Source: Micrococcus terreus
GTDB lineage: Bacteria > Actinomycetota > Actinomycetes > Actinomycetales > Micrococcaceae
Assembly: GCF_900116905.1 (NCBI RefSeq)
Contig: NZ_FPCG01000002.1
Span: 248,001-312,000 of the forward strand
Reading direction: 5' to 3'
DNA length: 64,000 nt
Made by a program: the position numbers and the translations under genes. Below are positions 1 to 11,871 of the stretch, piece by piece (within the stretch, counting starts at the first letter, position 1; every line of letters starts with the position of its first letter). The notes beneath the pieces were generated by a model that saw only the letters and a list, made by a program, of their open reading frames with translations, made no database searches and was not told the DNA's origin.

Positions 1-873
1 GATCCGTTCCAGCTGCTGGTCCACGACCACCGGAATGAACTCCTCTGTCTGATCGCCTGAACTCGGACTGGCGCTCTCGGGGGACGGTGATGCGGTAGCC
101 GGGGCCAACACAGAGCTTCCCAGGACCAGCACGCCCACGGCAGCACCTGCACCCATCCGTCGGGCAGTGCTGGAGCTCTGCCTGTCGGAGGTCGCACCGG
201 CCCGGCCCGACTGGCCCGGGTCGGCCGCCTGAGTTGCGGCCGGACGCCCGCCACGGCGACTCCGCAGCCAGGCCCAGAGCAGCAGGCCCAGGCCGATGAG
301 GATGAGCAGGGGGCCGATGACCAGCAGAGGGACGATCCAGGGGCTGTCTCCGACGCGGTTGGTCCAGGTGACCGTGACATCGGTGGGAGCCGGCGCCGTT
401 CCGTCCACGGCGATCAGCAGCGCCGTCTGGTCCTCCTCCGGCAGCGTCCAGCGCTGCTCGAGCGTGCCCGAGGCCTCGTGCGTCTCGATCCACAGATCCG
501 AGTCGACCGGGTTGGGCACCTCCATCTCGCCCTCCGCGTGATCCACGATCACGTGCGGCTGCTCACCCTCCGGGACATCGGTCTGGATGCCCTTCACCGT
601 GTTGTGCGCCGCGTCGCCGATCCATGCCTGGATGTCGCGCTCCCGTCCCAGCATCACGGTGTAGTCGCCGTCACCGGTGAGCGTGTACTCCACCGGGTCC
701 TCATCGATCTCTGCGAACTCACCGGTGATCACCGTCAGCGGCGCCTCGGTGGGGTCGTCGCCCACCTCGGCGGTCAGAGTCAGCGGAGGCGTCCAGATCG
801 TCTGGAGACCGATGCCGCCCAGCAGGGCGGCCAGGCCCAGCAGGAGGGCCAGGAGACCGGAAACAATGCGCAC
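1..873 (-). CDS. Partial membrane-anchored protein, function unknown (C-terminus off the left edge)
   Basis: Reading frame open from a GTG at 873 to the left edge (291 codons); an in-frame stop lies at 886-888, so this is the only reasonable start. The N-terminus (VRIVSGLLALLLGLAALLGG) is a signal-anchor-like hydrophobic segment. A beta-rich extracytoplasmic region of about 150 residues follows, then a second membrane segment at about 181-204 followed by basic residues, and a third hydrophobic stretch at about 239-258 that ends in an Ala/Ser/Pro-rich linker. No catalytic motif is recognised. It is divergent from the AI-2E family gene. The coding character is good, but the family is not identified and the missing C-terminus may hold the defining domain. 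Confidence 0.75.
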   Translation of the reverse strand, partial: MRIVSGLLALLLGLAALLGGIGLQTIWTPPLTLTAEVGDDPTEAPLTVITGEFAEIDEDPVEYTLTGDGDYTVMLGRERDIQAWIGDAAHNTVKGIQTDVPEGEQPHVIVDHAEGEMEVPNPVDSDLWIETHEASGTLEQRWTLPEEDQTALLIAVDGTAPAPTDVTVTWTNRVGDSPWIVPLLVIGPLLILIGLGLLLWAWLRSRRGGRPAATQAADPGQSGRAGATSDRQSSSTARRMGAGAAVGVLVLGSSVLAPATASPSPESASPSSGDQTEEFIPVVVDQQLERI

Positions 874-953
874 GCGAAGAGCCGTTCATTCGGGGACAGA
901 GTGAATCGGGCCGGTCGCGGGAGCGGAGAACTCCTGGACACAGCCCGAATCGC

Positions 954-959
954 AGTATA
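954..959 (-). promoter_or_regulatory. -10 box TATACT for the truncated gene at 1-873
   Basis: TATACT on the minus strand, about 80 nt upstream of the GTG at 873. No good -35 element is visible. It is the only near-consensus -10 in this divergent intergenic region. Confidence 0.4.
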
Positions 960-1040
960 CGGGGAAAGGTCACCGAATGATAACGACGACGTCCGCCCGG
1001 CAGACGCTGGAGGGCTCAGCTGTGCCGTACCCTGAGCAGT

Positions 1041-2417
1041 GTGTCGCACCCTACATCTCCCAGCGAGGGCCGGGGACTCGGCCCAGACGTCGGTCCCGAC
1101 GAGCATCACGGCCCGTCGTCCGCACCTGCACAGGACGCCTCCGGCGCAGAGTCTGCCCCTGTCCCCCCGGCCACTGAGAGCGGCGAGATCGAGTCGAGAG
1201 CCGTTCCTCACCCCACCGCGGTCTCCACGGAGAGGTCGCGGTTCGCTCGGCTCCGCAGCCGTCTGAGCGGACGGTCCCTGCCGGGCGCCAGACCTCGCCG
1301 TCGATTCGAGGTCAGCCAGATGGAGCCGGCACAGCCGCCGCTCGCGACCGATGAGGTGCCGGAGCCCCGTGAGGTGCAGGTCGCACCCAGCCACCCGATT
1401 CAGATCGGATTCCTCTTCACGGTGGGCGTGGGACTGGCCCTGGGCCTCTACTGGGTGTTCACCAGCAACGCCCAGCTGCTGATCTGGATCGCCGCAGCGC
1501 TGTTCATCGCCCTGGGCCTGGACCCTGTCGTCCGCAGGATCGAGAGCTGGGGTGCTCCGCGCGGTGTCGGCGTCGCCGCCTCCGTCCTGATGCTGGCGGC
1601 ACTGTTGGCGGCGTTCTTCTCCATGCTGATCCCCACGGTGGTGGATCAGACCACCCAGTTCGTACAGAGTCTGCCGGTGCTGGTCTCGGAGTTCATGGAC
1701 TCGGAGTTCTTCCAGGACCTGGACGAGCAGTTCGGGGTGCGCGACCTCGTGGACTCCGAGATCGCCAACTTCGTCAGCAACTCGGCGAACATCACCGGAC
1801 TCTTCGGCGGGATCTTCGGCGTCGGCACGGTGATCGTCAACACCGGCTTCTCCATTCTCATCGTGCTGGTGCTGACCCTGTACTTCCTGGCCTCGCTGCC
1901 GTCGATGAAGTACTGGGCCTACCGGCTGGCCGCCCGATCCCGCAGGGCACGCGTGCAGTACCTGGGAGATGAGATCACCTCGTCCGTCGGCCACTACGTG
2001 ATCGGCCAGTCGATCGTGGCCGGCCTGAACGGCCTGGTGGCCTTCATCGCCATCACTGTCGCGGGGGTGCCCTTCGGCGCCCTGTTGGCCTTCTTCGCCG
2101 GGCTGATGGCGTTCATCCCCCTGGTCGGCGCCATGATCGGCGGGACGATCATCACGCTGGTGGCGCTCTCAGCCGGCTGGCAGACCGCCTTGATCTTCGC
2201 GGTGATCTATTTCGCCTACCTGCAGATCGAGGCCTACTTCGTCTCCCCGAGGGTGATGAGCAAGGCCGTCGCCGTGCCTGGGGCCGTCGCGGTCATCGCC
2301 GTGATCGCCGGCGGCACGCTGCTCGGCGTCCTGGGGGCCCTGATGGCCATCCCGGCTGCCGCTGCGGTCATGCTCATCGTCAAAGAGGTGCTCATCCCCC
2401 GGCAGGACCGCCTCTGA
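1041..2417 (+). CDS. AI-2E family transporter (PerM/YdiK-type membrane protein)
   Basis: 458 residues. The first ~110 residues are a Pro/Ser/Arg-rich cytoplasmic tail. They are followed by paired membrane helices (LLIWIAAALFIALGLDPVVR, then a VLMLAALLAAFF segment), a soluble loop with the typical QTTQFVQSLPVLV region, and four to five C-terminal helices including the family-typical LTLYFLASLPSMKYW and VIGQSIVAGLNGLVAF blocks. Members export small molecules or ions; the substrate here cannot be inferred. GTG 1041 gives the long form. ATG 1320 has a better Shine-Dalgarno (GAGG, 8 nt away) and would remove the low-complexity tail, so the start is uncertain. It is convergent with the small zinc protein that follows. 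Confidence 0.88.
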   Translation: MSHPTSPSEGRGLGPDVGPDEHHGPSSAPAQDASGAESAPVPPATESGEIESRAVPHPTAVSTERSRFARLRSRLSGRSLPGARPRRRFEVSQMEPAQPPLATDEVPEPREVQVAPSHPIQIGFLFTVGVGLALGLYWVFTSNAQLLIWIAAALFIALGLDPVVRRIESWGAPRGVGVAASVLMLAALLAAFFSMLIPTVVDQTTQFVQSLPVLVSEFMDSEFFQDLDEQFGVRDLVDSEIANFVSNSANITGLFGGIFGVGTVIVNTGFSILIVLVLTLYFLASLPSMKYWAYRLAARSRRARVQYLGDEITSSVGHYVIGQSIVAGLNGLVAFIAITVAGVPFGALLAFFAGLMAFIPLVGAMIGGTIITLVALSAGWQTALIFAVIYFAYLQIEAYFVSPRVMSKAVAVPGAVAVIAVIAGGTLLGVLGALMAIPAAAAVMLIVKEVLIPRQDRL

Positions 2418-2419
2418 GG

Positions 2420-2782
2420 TCAGCGACCGTCGTGGCGCCGGGTCCGCCAGCAGATGGGGTGCCAGTGTCTGCGGTCCTCACCGGCACGATCATCACCGAA
2501 GATCCAGTCGCTGCGCCAGGCCACCAGATGTGCCGCCCCAGCGCGGATGCTCCGGCCACACCCCGGACAGGTGTAGTCCTTGACGGCACGCCACGACGGG
2601 ATCTGGCGCACATGCCAACCGCCGTCATGGTGATCCTGCTGCTGATAGCCCGTGTCCAGTCCCAGCAGCGCCTCCACCGCGTCCGGCTCCCCTGGACGGC
2701 GCTGAGACCTCTGGTCGCCGGCGCCACCCTTGCGTGCACCGCTGACACGGGCGGTGCGACGGGGCCTGTTGGAGCGGGGCAT
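2420..2782 (-). CDS. Small zinc-ribbon-like protein, actinobacterial hypothetical
   Basis: 120 residues, ATG start at 2782. A basic N-terminus ([15 protein letters not shown]) is followed by [29 protein letters not shown] and [10 protein letters not shown]. The CPGC pair with the later His and Cys residues suggests one zinc site. Proteins with this layout sit next to nucS in many Actinobacteria and are often annotated as ATP/GTP-binding protein without evidence. I see no P-loop. It is divergent from nucS with 40 bp between the starts, so a shared control region is possible. Biological role unknown. Confidence 0.7.
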   Translation of the reverse strand: MPRSNRPRRTARVSGARKGGAGDQRSQRRPGEPDAVEALLGLDTGYQQQDHHDGGWHVRQIPSWRAVKDYTCPGCGRSIRAGAAHLVAWRSDWIFGDDRAGEDRRHWHPICWRTRRHDGR

Positions 2783-2809
2783 GAGTCCATGGTGTCACAG
2801 GGCCACCGG

Positions 2810-2815
2810 TACACT
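2810..2815 (+). promoter_or_regulatory. -10 box TACACT of nucS, predicted leaderless
   Basis: TACACT lies exactly 7 nt before the GTG start of nucS and no Shine-Dalgarno is present, so transcription would begin at or next to the start codon. Confidence 0.55.
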
Positions 2816-2822
2816 GCCGGGT

Positions 2823-3518
2823 GTGCGTCTTGTCATTGCTCGTTGCTCCGTCACCTATGAAGGCCGTCTCCGCGCGCACCTTCCCCCTGCCGTCCGTCTC
2901 CTGATGGTCAAGGCCGACGGCGCGGTCCTGATCCATTCCGACGGCGGCTCGTACAAGCCGTTGAACTGGATGAGCCCCCCGGCCACGCTGCGCATCGCGG
3001 AACCGTCCGCTGAGCTGGCCGAGGAGGGTGTGGTCCAGGTGTGGTCGGTGCAGGCCACGAAGTCCGATGATCGACTGGTCATCCACGTCTTCGAGATCCA
3101 TCAGGAGATGAGTCAGGACCTGGGCCTGGATCCCGGGCTGGTCAAGGACGGTGTGGAGGCGGATCTGCAGCGCCTGCTGGCCGATCAGATCACCACGCTG
3201 GGCGAGGGATACACCCTGGTGCGGCGAGAGCACATGACCGCGATCGGCCCCGTGGACATCCTGGCACGGGACGCGGACGGCGCCACGGTGGCGGTGGAGC
3301 TCAAACGACGAGGTGACATCGACGGCGTGGAGCAGCTGACGCGCTACCTCGAGCTGATGAATCGGGATCCGCTGCTCGCCCCGGTGCGGGGAGTCTTCGC
3401 GGCTCAGCAGATCAAGCCTCAGGCACGCACCCTGGCCGAGGACCGCGGGATCCGTTGCGTCACCCTGGACTATGACGCGCTGAGGGGCGTCGATGACGCC
3501 GACTCCCGGCTGTTCTGA
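2823..3518 (+). CDS. nucS: Endonuclease NucS (EndoMS), non-canonical mismatch repair
   Basis: 231 residues, the usual length for the family. Actinobacteria lack MutS/MutL, and NucS cleaves both strands at mismatches with help from the beta clamp. The N-terminal DNA-binding half begins [16 protein letters not shown], which is family-typical and fixes the start at GTG 2823 rather than at upstream in-frame codons. The C-terminal RecB-like nuclease half carries the PD-(D/E)xK signature as GPVDILARD followed by [20 protein letters not shown] (Asp, Glu and Lys in order). The promoter -10 box sits 7 nt upstream, so the mRNA is probably leaderless. It ends at a strong inverted repeat shared with the DUF2550/atp operon. 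Confidence 0.96.
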   Translation: MRLVIARCSVTYEGRLRAHLPPAVRLLMVKADGAVLIHSDGGSYKPLNWMSPPATLRIAEPSAELAEEGVVQVWSVQATKSDDRLVIHVFEIHQEMSQDLGLDPGLVKDGVEADLQRLLADQITTLGEGYTLVRREHMTAIGPVDILARDADGATVAVELKRRGDIDGVEQLTRYLELMNRDPLLAPVRGVFAAQQIKPQARTLAEDRGIRCVTLDYDALRGVDDADSRLF

Positions 3519-3540
3519 CCACCGCCTCGGGACACAGCAG

Positions 3541-3594
3541 ATCGGCTCGTTCCGATCCCGGGCCATCCACTGACCGGGATCGGAACGAGCCGAT
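3541..3594. terminator. Bidirectional terminator, 21-bp perfect inverted repeat
   Basis: The arms at 3541-3561 and 3574-3594 are perfectly complementary over 21 bp with a 12-nt loop, placed between convergent nucS and the atp operon. There is no U tract; long GC-rich hairpins without U runs are common in high-GC Actinobacteria. Confidence 0.8.
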
Positions 3595-3648
3595 TGACTG
3601 TCTTCACTTCTCTGGCGCCACGGCGGGAGCATCAGCGGCGGGCTGAGA

Positions 3649-4095
3649 TCACCAGCCGTTGCGGCGCGGCCGCCGTCCCAGTGGCTCCCGCCACGTTCCG
3701 AACCCGGTCACCGGACCGGATTCGATCCAGGCGCTCACTCCAGAGCACTCCTCGTGACTGAGCTCCAACAGGACGGGGCTCCTGCCCCCGGAGAGACGGG
3801 CCAGGACATATCCCTCACGGGACCCGGGCCCCTCGCGCCGGATCTCGGCCTGGTGGCGGGCCGTGCTCCAGCAGGGACGGGGATCGATGGACCGGACCTT
3901 CATCAGGTCCAGGCTCACCTCGTTGTACCGGCCGATCACCGAGGCTCCCCTGCTCGATCCCCCGACCTCCCGCACCTGCGCGCGAAAGGTCCCGGGGGTC
4001 CGAAGGAGAGTCCGCCGGCGCCACCACATCATCAGTGCGACCATGAGGACGACGCCCGCCAGCGCGCCGATCAGGGTCCACCAGATCGGTGACAT
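3649..4095 (-). CDS. DUF2550 family membrane protein
   Basis: 148 residues from ATG 4095. One N-terminal membrane helix (WWTLIGALAGVVLMVALMMW) is followed by a basic WRRR and a soluble beta-rich domain with GTFRAQVR and SVIGRYNEVSLDL. This small family lies directly after atpC across Actinobacteria, and here the start is 1 nt beyond the atpC stop, so it is the last gene of the ATP synthase transcript. Its function is unknown; position alone suggests a membrane role linked to the complex. Confidence 0.85.
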   Translation of the reverse strand: MSPIWWTLIGALAGVVLMVALMMWWRRRTLLRTPGTFRAQVREVGGSSRGASVIGRYNEVSLDLMKVRSIDPRPCWSTARHQAEIRREGPGSREGYVLARLSGGRSPVLLELSHEECSGVSAWIESGPVTGFGTWREPLGRRPRRNGW

Positions 4096-4096
4096 C

Positions 4097-4384
4097 TCAG
4101 GCCGCGCTGTCTCCGCGCGCCTCGCCGTCCAGGGTGGCGGAGCCGGCGACGATCTCCACGCGGTCATGGTTGACCGAGAAGAAGCCGCCTTCGGCGCGTG
4201 CCGTCACGGTCTGACCGTCAGCGGTGGTGACCACGACGTCGCCGTCGCCCAGGACAGCCAGCAGGGGCGTGTGCCCCGGCAGGATGCCGATCTCACCGTC
4301 GATGGTCCGGGCGCTGACAGACTGTGCCGGCCCGGACCACACGAAGCGGTCCTCTGCAACGATCTCGACTTCGAGCTCGGCCAT
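4097..4384 (-). CDS. atpC: ATP synthase F1 subunit epsilon
   Basis: 95 residues, ATG at 4384. It begins MAELEVEIVAEDRFVWSGPA and contains the family block GEIGILPGHTPLLAVLGDGDV, the N-terminal beta-sandwich of epsilon that contacts the c-ring and gamma. The protein is shorter than the E. coli form (about 139 residues): the C-terminal two-helix inhibitory arm is essentially absent, as in many actinobacterial epsilon subunits. It follows atpD by 3 nt in the same operon. Confidence 0.96.
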   Translation of the reverse strand: MAELEVEIVAEDRFVWSGPAQSVSARTIDGEIGILPGHTPLLAVLGDGDVVVTTADGQTVTARAEGGFFSVNHDRVEIVAGSATLDGEARGDSAA

Positions 4385-4387
4385 GGA

Positions 4388-6785
<2,398 letters not shown>

Positions 6786-6851
6786 GGTGGTCCTTTCCTT
6801 CGACCGGGTGGGCCGGCTCGACGTCACGTCGATCCGGCCCACTCCGACGGG

Positions 6852-8489
6852 TCAGCGCTTCTGCTTGACGATCTTTTCCTGGGTGACCTTCTCGTCGGCC
6901 AGAGGGTCGTGCTCCTCATGGCCTGCGGCCACCAGCTGGTTGTCGCCCTCGCCGAAGAAGCCCTTCTTGAACTCTTCGATCTCGGTCTCCATGGCCTCCA
7001 GCGTGGAGTCCTCCAGCTTGCCGGTCTCAGCGATCGGGCCCAGCACCACGTTCTTGCGACGCAGGTGGTCGATGAACTCCCGCTCGAAGCGCAGCGCATC
7101 CTCGACCGGGACCTCATCCAGGTGGCCCTTGGAGCCGGCCCAGATGGAGACGACCTGCTCCTCGACCGGGTACGGGGAGTACTGGGGCTGCTTGAGCAGC
7201 TCCATCAGACGCTCACCGCGCTGGAGCTGACGGCGGGTGGCCGGATCCAGGTCCGAGGCGAACATGGCGAAAGCCTGCATGTCGCGGTACTGCGCCAGAT
7301 CCAGCTTCAGCGTGCCGGAGACCTTCTTCATGGCCTTGACCTGAGCCGCGCCGCCCACGCGGGACACCGAGATGCCCACGTCCACGGCGGGGCGCTGGTT
7401 GGCGTTGAACAGGTCCGACTGCAGGAAGATCTGTCCGTCGGTGATGGAGATGACGTTGGTGGGGATGTAGGCCGAGACGTCGTTGGCCTTGGTCTCGATG
7501 ATCGGCAGACCGGTCATCGAGCCGCCGCCCATGTCGTCGGACAGCTTGGCACAACGCTCCAGCAGCCGGGAGTGCAGGTAGAACACATCGCCCGGGTAGG
7601 CCTCGCGTCCCGGCGGACGACGCAGCAGCAGAGACACCGCACGGTAGGCCTCAGCCTGCTTGGAGAGGTCGTCGAAGATGATCAGGACGTGCTTGCCGCC
7701 GTACATCCAGTGCTGGCCGATGGCCGAGCCGGCGTACGGTGCCAGGTACTTGAAGCCGGCGGGGTCCGATGCCGGGGAGGCCACGATGGTGGTGTACTCC
7801 AGGGCGCCGTGCTCCTCCAGGGTGGCGCGGACGCCGGCGATGGTGGAGGCCTTCTGACCCACAGCCACGTAGACGCAGCGGACCTGCTTGGTGACGTCGC
7901 CGCTCTCCCAGTTGGCCTTCTGGTTCAGGATGGTGTCCACGGCGATCGCGGTCTTGCCGGTCTGGCGGTCACCGATGATCAGCTGGCGCTGGCCACGGCC
8001 GATCGGGATCATCGCGTCGATGGCCTTCATGCCGGTCTGGAGGGGCTCCTCCACCGACTTGCGCTGGGTCACGGTGGGAGCCTGGAGCTCCAGGGCGCGA
8101 CGTCCCTCGGCCTCGATCGGGCCCATGTCGTCCAGCGGCTGACCCAGGGGGTCCACCACGCGGCCCATGAAGCCATCACCGACCGGCACGGAGAGGATCT
8201 CCCCGGTGCGGTGCACCTCCTGGCCCTCTTCAATGTTCTTGAACTCGCCGAGGACGACGACACCGATCTCACGGGTGTCCAGGTTCTGGGCCAGGCCCAG
8301 GGTTCCGTCCTCGAAGCGCAGCAGCTCGTTGGCCATGACGGAGGGAAGACCCTCCACCCGGGCGATGCCGTCTGCTGCGGACACGACGCGACCGACCTCT
8401 ACCCGCTCGGCTCCGGCCGGCTCGTAGGATGCCGCGAACTCGTTCAAGGCATTGCGGACGTCGTCAGCGTTGATGGTCAAGTCGGCCAT
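6852..8489 (-). CDS. atpA: ATP synthase F1 subunit alpha
   Basis: 545 residues, ATG at 8489 ([20 protein letters not shown]). It holds the non-catalytic nucleotide site P-loop [16 protein letters not shown], the Walker B region [17 protein letters not shown], and the alpha/beta signature [17 protein letters not shown]. The C-terminus extends about 30 residues past most bacterial alphas and ends in a charged tail ([20 protein letters not shown]), a feature also known from mycobacterial alpha, where the extension suppresses ATP hydrolysis. Whether this tail acts the same way is inference. Confidence 0.97.
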   Translation of the reverse strand: MADLTINADDVRNALNEFAASYEPAGAERVEVGRVVSAADGIARVEGLPSVMANELLRFEDGTLGLAQNLDTREIGVVVLGEFKNIEEGQEVHRTGEILSVPVGDGFMGRVVDPLGQPLDDMGPIEAEGRRALELQAPTVTQRKSVEEPLQTGMKAIDAMIPIGRGQRQLIIGDRQTGKTAIAVDTILNQKANWESGDVTKQVRCVYVAVGQKASTIAGVRATLEEHGALEYTTIVASPASDPAGFKYLAPYAGSAIGQHWMYGGKHVLIIFDDLSKQAEAYRAVSLLLRRPPGREAYPGDVFYLHSRLLERCAKLSDDMGGGSMTGLPIIETKANDVSAYIPTNVISITDGQIFLQSDLFNANQRPAVDVGISVSRVGGAAQVKAMKKVSGTLKLDLAQYRDMQAFAMFASDLDPATRRQLQRGERLMELLKQPQYSPYPVEEQVVSIWAGSKGHLDEVPVEDALRFEREFIDHLRRKNVVLGPIAETGKLEDSTLEAMETEIEEFKKGFFGEGDNQLVAAGHEEHDPLADEKVTQEKIVKQKR

Positions 8490-8578
8490 CTGCAGTCCCT
8501 GCTCTCTTGATAGGTGATCATCGACGCGAAGTGCAGGTCGACGACCGGATGATTTCGTCTGGATTCGTCAGTGCCGGC

Positions 8579-9388
8579 TCAGCCGGCCATCTTCCGCTGG
8601 AGGTCATGCAGCCGGGTGGCCACCGTGGAGTCGACGACGTCGTCTCCCACCTTCACGCGCACCCCGCCCACCAGGGCAGGATCCACGGTCACGTCCAGCT
8701 TGAGGTCACGGCCGAAGGTCCGGCGCAGGCCCTCGGCCAGTCGCCGCTGCTGCTCATCGCTCAGCGGTCGCGCGACGGTGACGTCGGCGATCCACTGGCG
8801 CTGGCGCCCGGCGACGGCCGCGGCGAAACGACGCACCAGCTCGGCGGGCTTGTGCCCGCGGGGGTTCTCCACCGCCTGACGGACCAGGAGGCGGACCTCC
8901 TCGGACCCGTTGCCGGTGAGCCGCTCAGCCAGGTTCCCCCGCGACTGCGCGGGAGCCTGCTGGTCGGTGATGGCCCGCTGGACCTCGTGGGACTCCTCCA
9001 CGACGTGGTGGAAGGAGAGCAGCTCCTGGGAGAGGCGGTCCAGCCCTGAGAGGCCGTCGCGCTCGGCGGAGGCGGCCACAGCAGTGCCGGCCAGCTGTTC
9101 CACGGCGTCACCGAAGTCACGCTCGCCGGACCAACGGCGACCTGCCAGGTCGGTCAAGACCTGCAGCGCCTGCTCGGAGAGCCGACCGCTGAACAGCGAG
9201 CGGAGTACACCGGACCGGCGCTCCACCGTCCACGAGGGATCGGTCAGGGCCCGGCGCAGCGGTCCGTTCTCGTCCAGCACGTCCAGCGTGGAGAAGAGGT
9301 CGCGTGCCAGCTGCAGTCCGCCGGAGGCCAGCGTGGGCTCCAGAGCCTGTCGTGCGGCGGCCAGTGAATCGCTCGATGCTCCTGCCAT
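8579..9388 (-). CDS. atpH: ATP synthase F1 subunit delta (peripheral stalk)
   Basis: 269 residues, longer than the E. coli delta (177) but normal for Actinobacteria. The C-terminal half carries the OSCP/delta signature DLKLDVTVDPALVGGVRVKV and the end VDSTVATRLHDLQRKMAG. The subunit links the peripheral stalk to alpha3-beta3. The ATG at 9388 overlaps the atpF stop by one base (TAATG), indicating coupled translation. Confidence 0.95.
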   Translation of the reverse strand: MAGASSDSLAAARQALEPTLASGGLQLARDLFSTLDVLDENGPLRRALTDPSWTVERRSGVLRSLFSGRLSEQALQVLTDLAGRRWSGERDFGDAVEQLAGTAVAASAERDGLSGLDRLSQELLSFHHVVEESHEVQRAITDQQAPAQSRGNLAERLTGNGSEEVRLLVRQAVENPRGHKPAELVRRFAAAVAGRQRQWIADVTVARPLSDEQQRRLAEGLRRTFGRDLKLDVTVDPALVGGVRVKVGDDVVDSTVATRLHDLQRKMAG

Positions 9389-9957
9389 TACTCAGCAGCA
9401 CCTGCACTGGTCGTGCGAGCGGACTCGCTGCGCTCCAGGTCGGCCAGGAAGCGATCCACCACGCGCTGGGAGCGGGCGTCGTCGTCCAAGGACTCCCCGA
9501 CGATCTTGCCGGCCAGGGAGGTGGCCAGGGTGCCCACCTCGGACCGCAGCGAGGACACGGCCTGCTGGCGCTCCGCGGCGATCTGCGCCTGGGCCTGCTC
9601 GGTCATGCGAGCGGACTCGGCTGCCGCCTTCTCCTTGAACTCGGCCAGGATCTGAGCGCCCTCGGTGCGGGCCTCCTCGCGGATGCGGTTGGCCTCCACG
9701 CGGGCGTCCTGCAGCTGCTGCTGGTAGTCGGCCATCATGGCGTTCGCCTCGGCCTGGGCCTTCTCGGCCTTCTCCAGTCCGCCCTCGATCGCGTCGACGC
9801 GATCCTGGTAGGACTTCTCCAAGGCAGGGGCGATGAACTTCACCACGATGAACATCAGCACGGCGAAGCCGACTGCGGTGACGAGCACCTCCCACCAGTT
9901 GGGAACCAGCGGGTTTGCGCCCTCGCCTGCAGCGAGGATCACGTCAGTCCCGATCAT
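9388..9957 (-). CDS. atpF: ATP synthase Fo subunit b
   Basis: 189 residues. One N-terminal membrane helix (WWEVLVTAVGFAVLMFIVVK) precedes FIAPALEKSYQDRVDAIEGG and a long Ala/Glu/Gln-rich coiled coil (AEKAQAEANAMMADYQQQLQ). It forms the stator stalk as a dimer. It sits between atpE and atpH in canonical order. Confidence 0.96.
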   Translation of the reverse strand: MIGTDVILAAGEGANPLVPNWWEVLVTAVGFAVLMFIVVKFIAPALEKSYQDRVDAIEGGLEKAEKAQAEANAMMADYQQQLQDARVEANRIREEARTEGAQILAEFKEKAAAESARMTEQAQAQIAAERQQAVSSLRSEVGTLATSLAGKIVGESLDDDARSQRVVDRFLADLERSESARTTSAGAAE

Positions 9958-10024
9958 TGATCAACCATCCTTCGGTGATGTGTTCCAGTCATTCCTGTCC
10001 GGGCACTGCCCGGGCGGGGCATGA

Positions 10025-10234
10025 TCAGAGGACGAACGCGAACACCAGGCCCAGGATGGCCAGGGCCTCGGCGAGGGCGAAGCCCAGCAGGGCGATGGGC
10101 TGCAGGATGCGCTGAGCCTCGGGCTGACGGGCCACACCGTTGATGTAGGCGGCGAAGATCAGGCCCACGCCGATGGCGGAGCCGATGGAGGCCAGGCCGT
10201 AGCCGATCAGGTTCAGGTTGCCGGTGATTTCCAT
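10025..10234 (-). CDS. atpE: ATP synthase Fo subunit c (proteolipid ring)
   Basis: 69 residues from ATG 10234, with GAAAGGA 6 nt upstream. It is a helical hairpin: TM1 [20 protein letters not shown], the polar loop ARQPEAQR and TM2 with the ion-carrying carboxylate Glu56 in [15 protein letters not shown]. No Na+-binding signature is evident, so proton coupling is the likely mode. It is the ring turned by proton flow and the target of diarylquinolines in mycobacteria. Confidence 0.97.
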   Translation of the reverse strand: MEITGNLNLIGYGLASIGSAIGVGLIFAAYINGVARQPEAQRILQPIALLGFALAEALAILGLVFAFVL

Positions 10235-10389
10235 GGTGTTCCTTTCAAGATGCCGGTGGGATCCGGCAGGTTGTGAGGTAGTCCCTCCCACGACCCGATG
10301 GAGGCCGGATCAGGAAGTCTGGTGGTGCGGTGGACGGGGTCCGGTCACCGCGGTCTCGCCGCCGTCGCCGGCGCCGAGGAGTCTGTGGG

Positions 10390-11202
10390 TCAGTGGTCGT
10401 TCGCCGAGATCGCGCCCTGGATGTAGATGGCGGTCAGCAGGGTGAAGACGAAGGCCTGGAGGTACATGATCAGCAGCTCAAGGAAGTACATGGCCACCGA
10501 GCCGAGGATCACCAGGATGCCGGTGCCCTGCAGGGCCAGGTTGCCGGTCTCGGTGATCAGGTAGGCGGCGCCGGCACCGGCCAGCATCACGATCATGTGG
10601 CCGGAGAGCATGGTGGCCATCAGACGCAGGGAGTGGGTCAGCGGGCGCACGATGAAGGTGGAGATGATCTCCAGCGGCACCAGGAGCGGCAGGATCCATC
10701 CGGGGACACCGGAGGGGACCACGGCGAGCTTGAAGTACTTCAGCCCGTGGTGGCGGATGCCCACGCCGATCCAGATGATGTAGACGATCAGCGCCAGCGC
10801 ATAGGCCGAGCCGGCATGCGAGAAGGAGGGCAGCTGCAGGAAGGGGATGGCGCCGAAGATGTTGTTCAGCAGCACGAAGAAGAACAGGCCGAACAGCAGG
10901 GGGACCCAGGGGCGGAAGTCCTTCTCGCCGATGATGTCGCGGCCCATGCCGTTGCGGACGAAGGAGTAGCCGGACTCGGCCAGCCACTGCATCTTGGTGG
11001 GGACCAGCTTGGGCCGACGCATCGCGATCATGAAGAACGCCGAGATCAGGATCACCGAGAGGATGACCATGAGCATCTGCTTGCCGAAGCCGGTGCCGTA
11101 TTCGGCCGCCCAGGGCAGGATGTCGGGCAGGTGAGCATCACTGATGGTCGGGGGCGTGAATCCGCCCTGGTCAGTGGTGCTGGCGAGCACGATCGGGAGC
11201 AC
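10390..11202 (-). CDS. atpB: ATP synthase Fo subunit a (proton channel)
   Basis: 270 residues from GTG 11202, which has AGAGAGGAC upstream. Five to six membrane helices. The half-channel helix carries the essential Arg in PLTHSLRLMATMLSGHMIVM, and the last helices (LLIMYLQAFVFTLLTAIYIQ) match the family. It is separated from the upstream atpI-like gene by 240 bp, so the structural operon may have its own promoter here. Confidence 0.96.
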   Translation of the reverse strand: MLPIVLASTTDQGGFTPPTISDAHLPDILPWAAEYGTGFGKQMLMVILSVILISAFFMIAMRRPKLVPTKMQWLAESGYSFVRNGMGRDIIGEKDFRPWVPLLFGLFFFVLLNNIFGAIPFLQLPSFSHAGSAYALALIVYIIWIGVGIRHHGLKYFKLAVVPSGVPGWILPLLVPLEIISTFIVRPLTHSLRLMATMLSGHMIVMLAGAGAAYLITETGNLALQGTGILVILGSVAMYFLELLIMYLQAFVFTLLTAIYIQGAISANDH

Positions 11203-11311
11203 GCTGGTCCTCTCTGGAAGTGTTCGTCAACGGAACATGCACAGCGGCGCCGTTGCTGCTTCAGTGAAGGTCGCGGCAGCCCGTCCTGGCCGTCGTTATG
11301 AATCCTTGATG

Positions 11312-11317
11312 ATCCTA
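11312..11317 (-). promoter_or_regulatory. Candidate -10 (TAGGAT) upstream of atpB
   Basis: The 240-bp gap between the atpI-like gene and atpB contains the only AT-rich patch of the area (about 11295-11322) with TAGGAT on the minus strand. No clear -35. Suggests the ATP synthase structural genes can be transcribed apart from the upstream housekeeping genes. Confidence 0.35.
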
Positions 11318-11442
11318 TCAAACAGCGGGCAGTGGTCCTGACCATGTCGCGGCGAGATCCAGCGCAGAATCCGTGCGATCACGGCCGGTCAGAACGTGCG
11401 CTCAGCTCCGGCTCGAGACATCACGGTCGGATCACGGTCTGC

Positions 11443-11871
11443 TCACCGGGAGGGGGCGTCGTCGTAGATCTGCTGCCGGGTGTGCATGAAGGCCAGCACC
11501 TCCGCGGCCTGCCAGGCCAGGATGCCCACCAACGCGCCGATTCCGGCCGGCACGGCCTGGATCCACTCCGGCCGCGGCACCACGGTCAGCAGCAGACCGA
11601 ACAGCACCACCTTGGCCACGAAGGCCCCCAGCGAGACCACCACGGCCTGGTCGCGTGATCTGTCCCATACCCAGGCGGTCACGGCCAGGGTGAGCGCCGA
11701 GAGGAGCACGACGACGGCTCCGCCCAGTCCCAGTGAGGCGGCGGCCTGGCCTTCCCCGGCACCACGCATCGACCAGGTGGCCACCACGCCGATCAGGACA
11801 GCGGGGACGCTCACGACCAGGCAGCGGTTCAGGATCCCCCACCAGCCGTTGCGGTTGGTCCAGCGGCTCAT
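11443..11871 (-). CDS. AtpI-like membrane protein of the ATP synthase operon
   Basis: 142 residues with four predicted membrane helices (for example LVVSVPAVLIGVVATWSM, LGGAVVVLLSALTLAVTAWV, SLGAFVAKVVLFGLLLTVV and AGIGALVGILAWQAAEVLAF). The position at the head of the atp genes and the four-helix layout match AtpI/Atp1-like proteins, which are thought to help assemble the c-ring or carry Mg2+. The start overlaps the end of the wecA-like gene by 4 nt. The assignment rests on topology and context, not on a strong motif. Confidence 0.75.
   Translation of the reverse strand: MSRWTNRNGWWGILNRCLVVSVPAVLIGVVATWSMRGAGEGQAAASLGLGGAVVVLLSALTLAVTAWVWDRSRDQAVVVSLGAFVAKVVLFGLLLTVVPRPEWIQAVPAGIGALVGILAWQAAEVLAFMHTRQQIYDDAPSR

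Noticed and set aside
2432-2860. 142-codon plus-strand frame opposite the zinc-ribbon gene
   Set aside because: The minus frame has the CPGC and WHPICW pattern and basic N-terminus; the plus frame has no such features.
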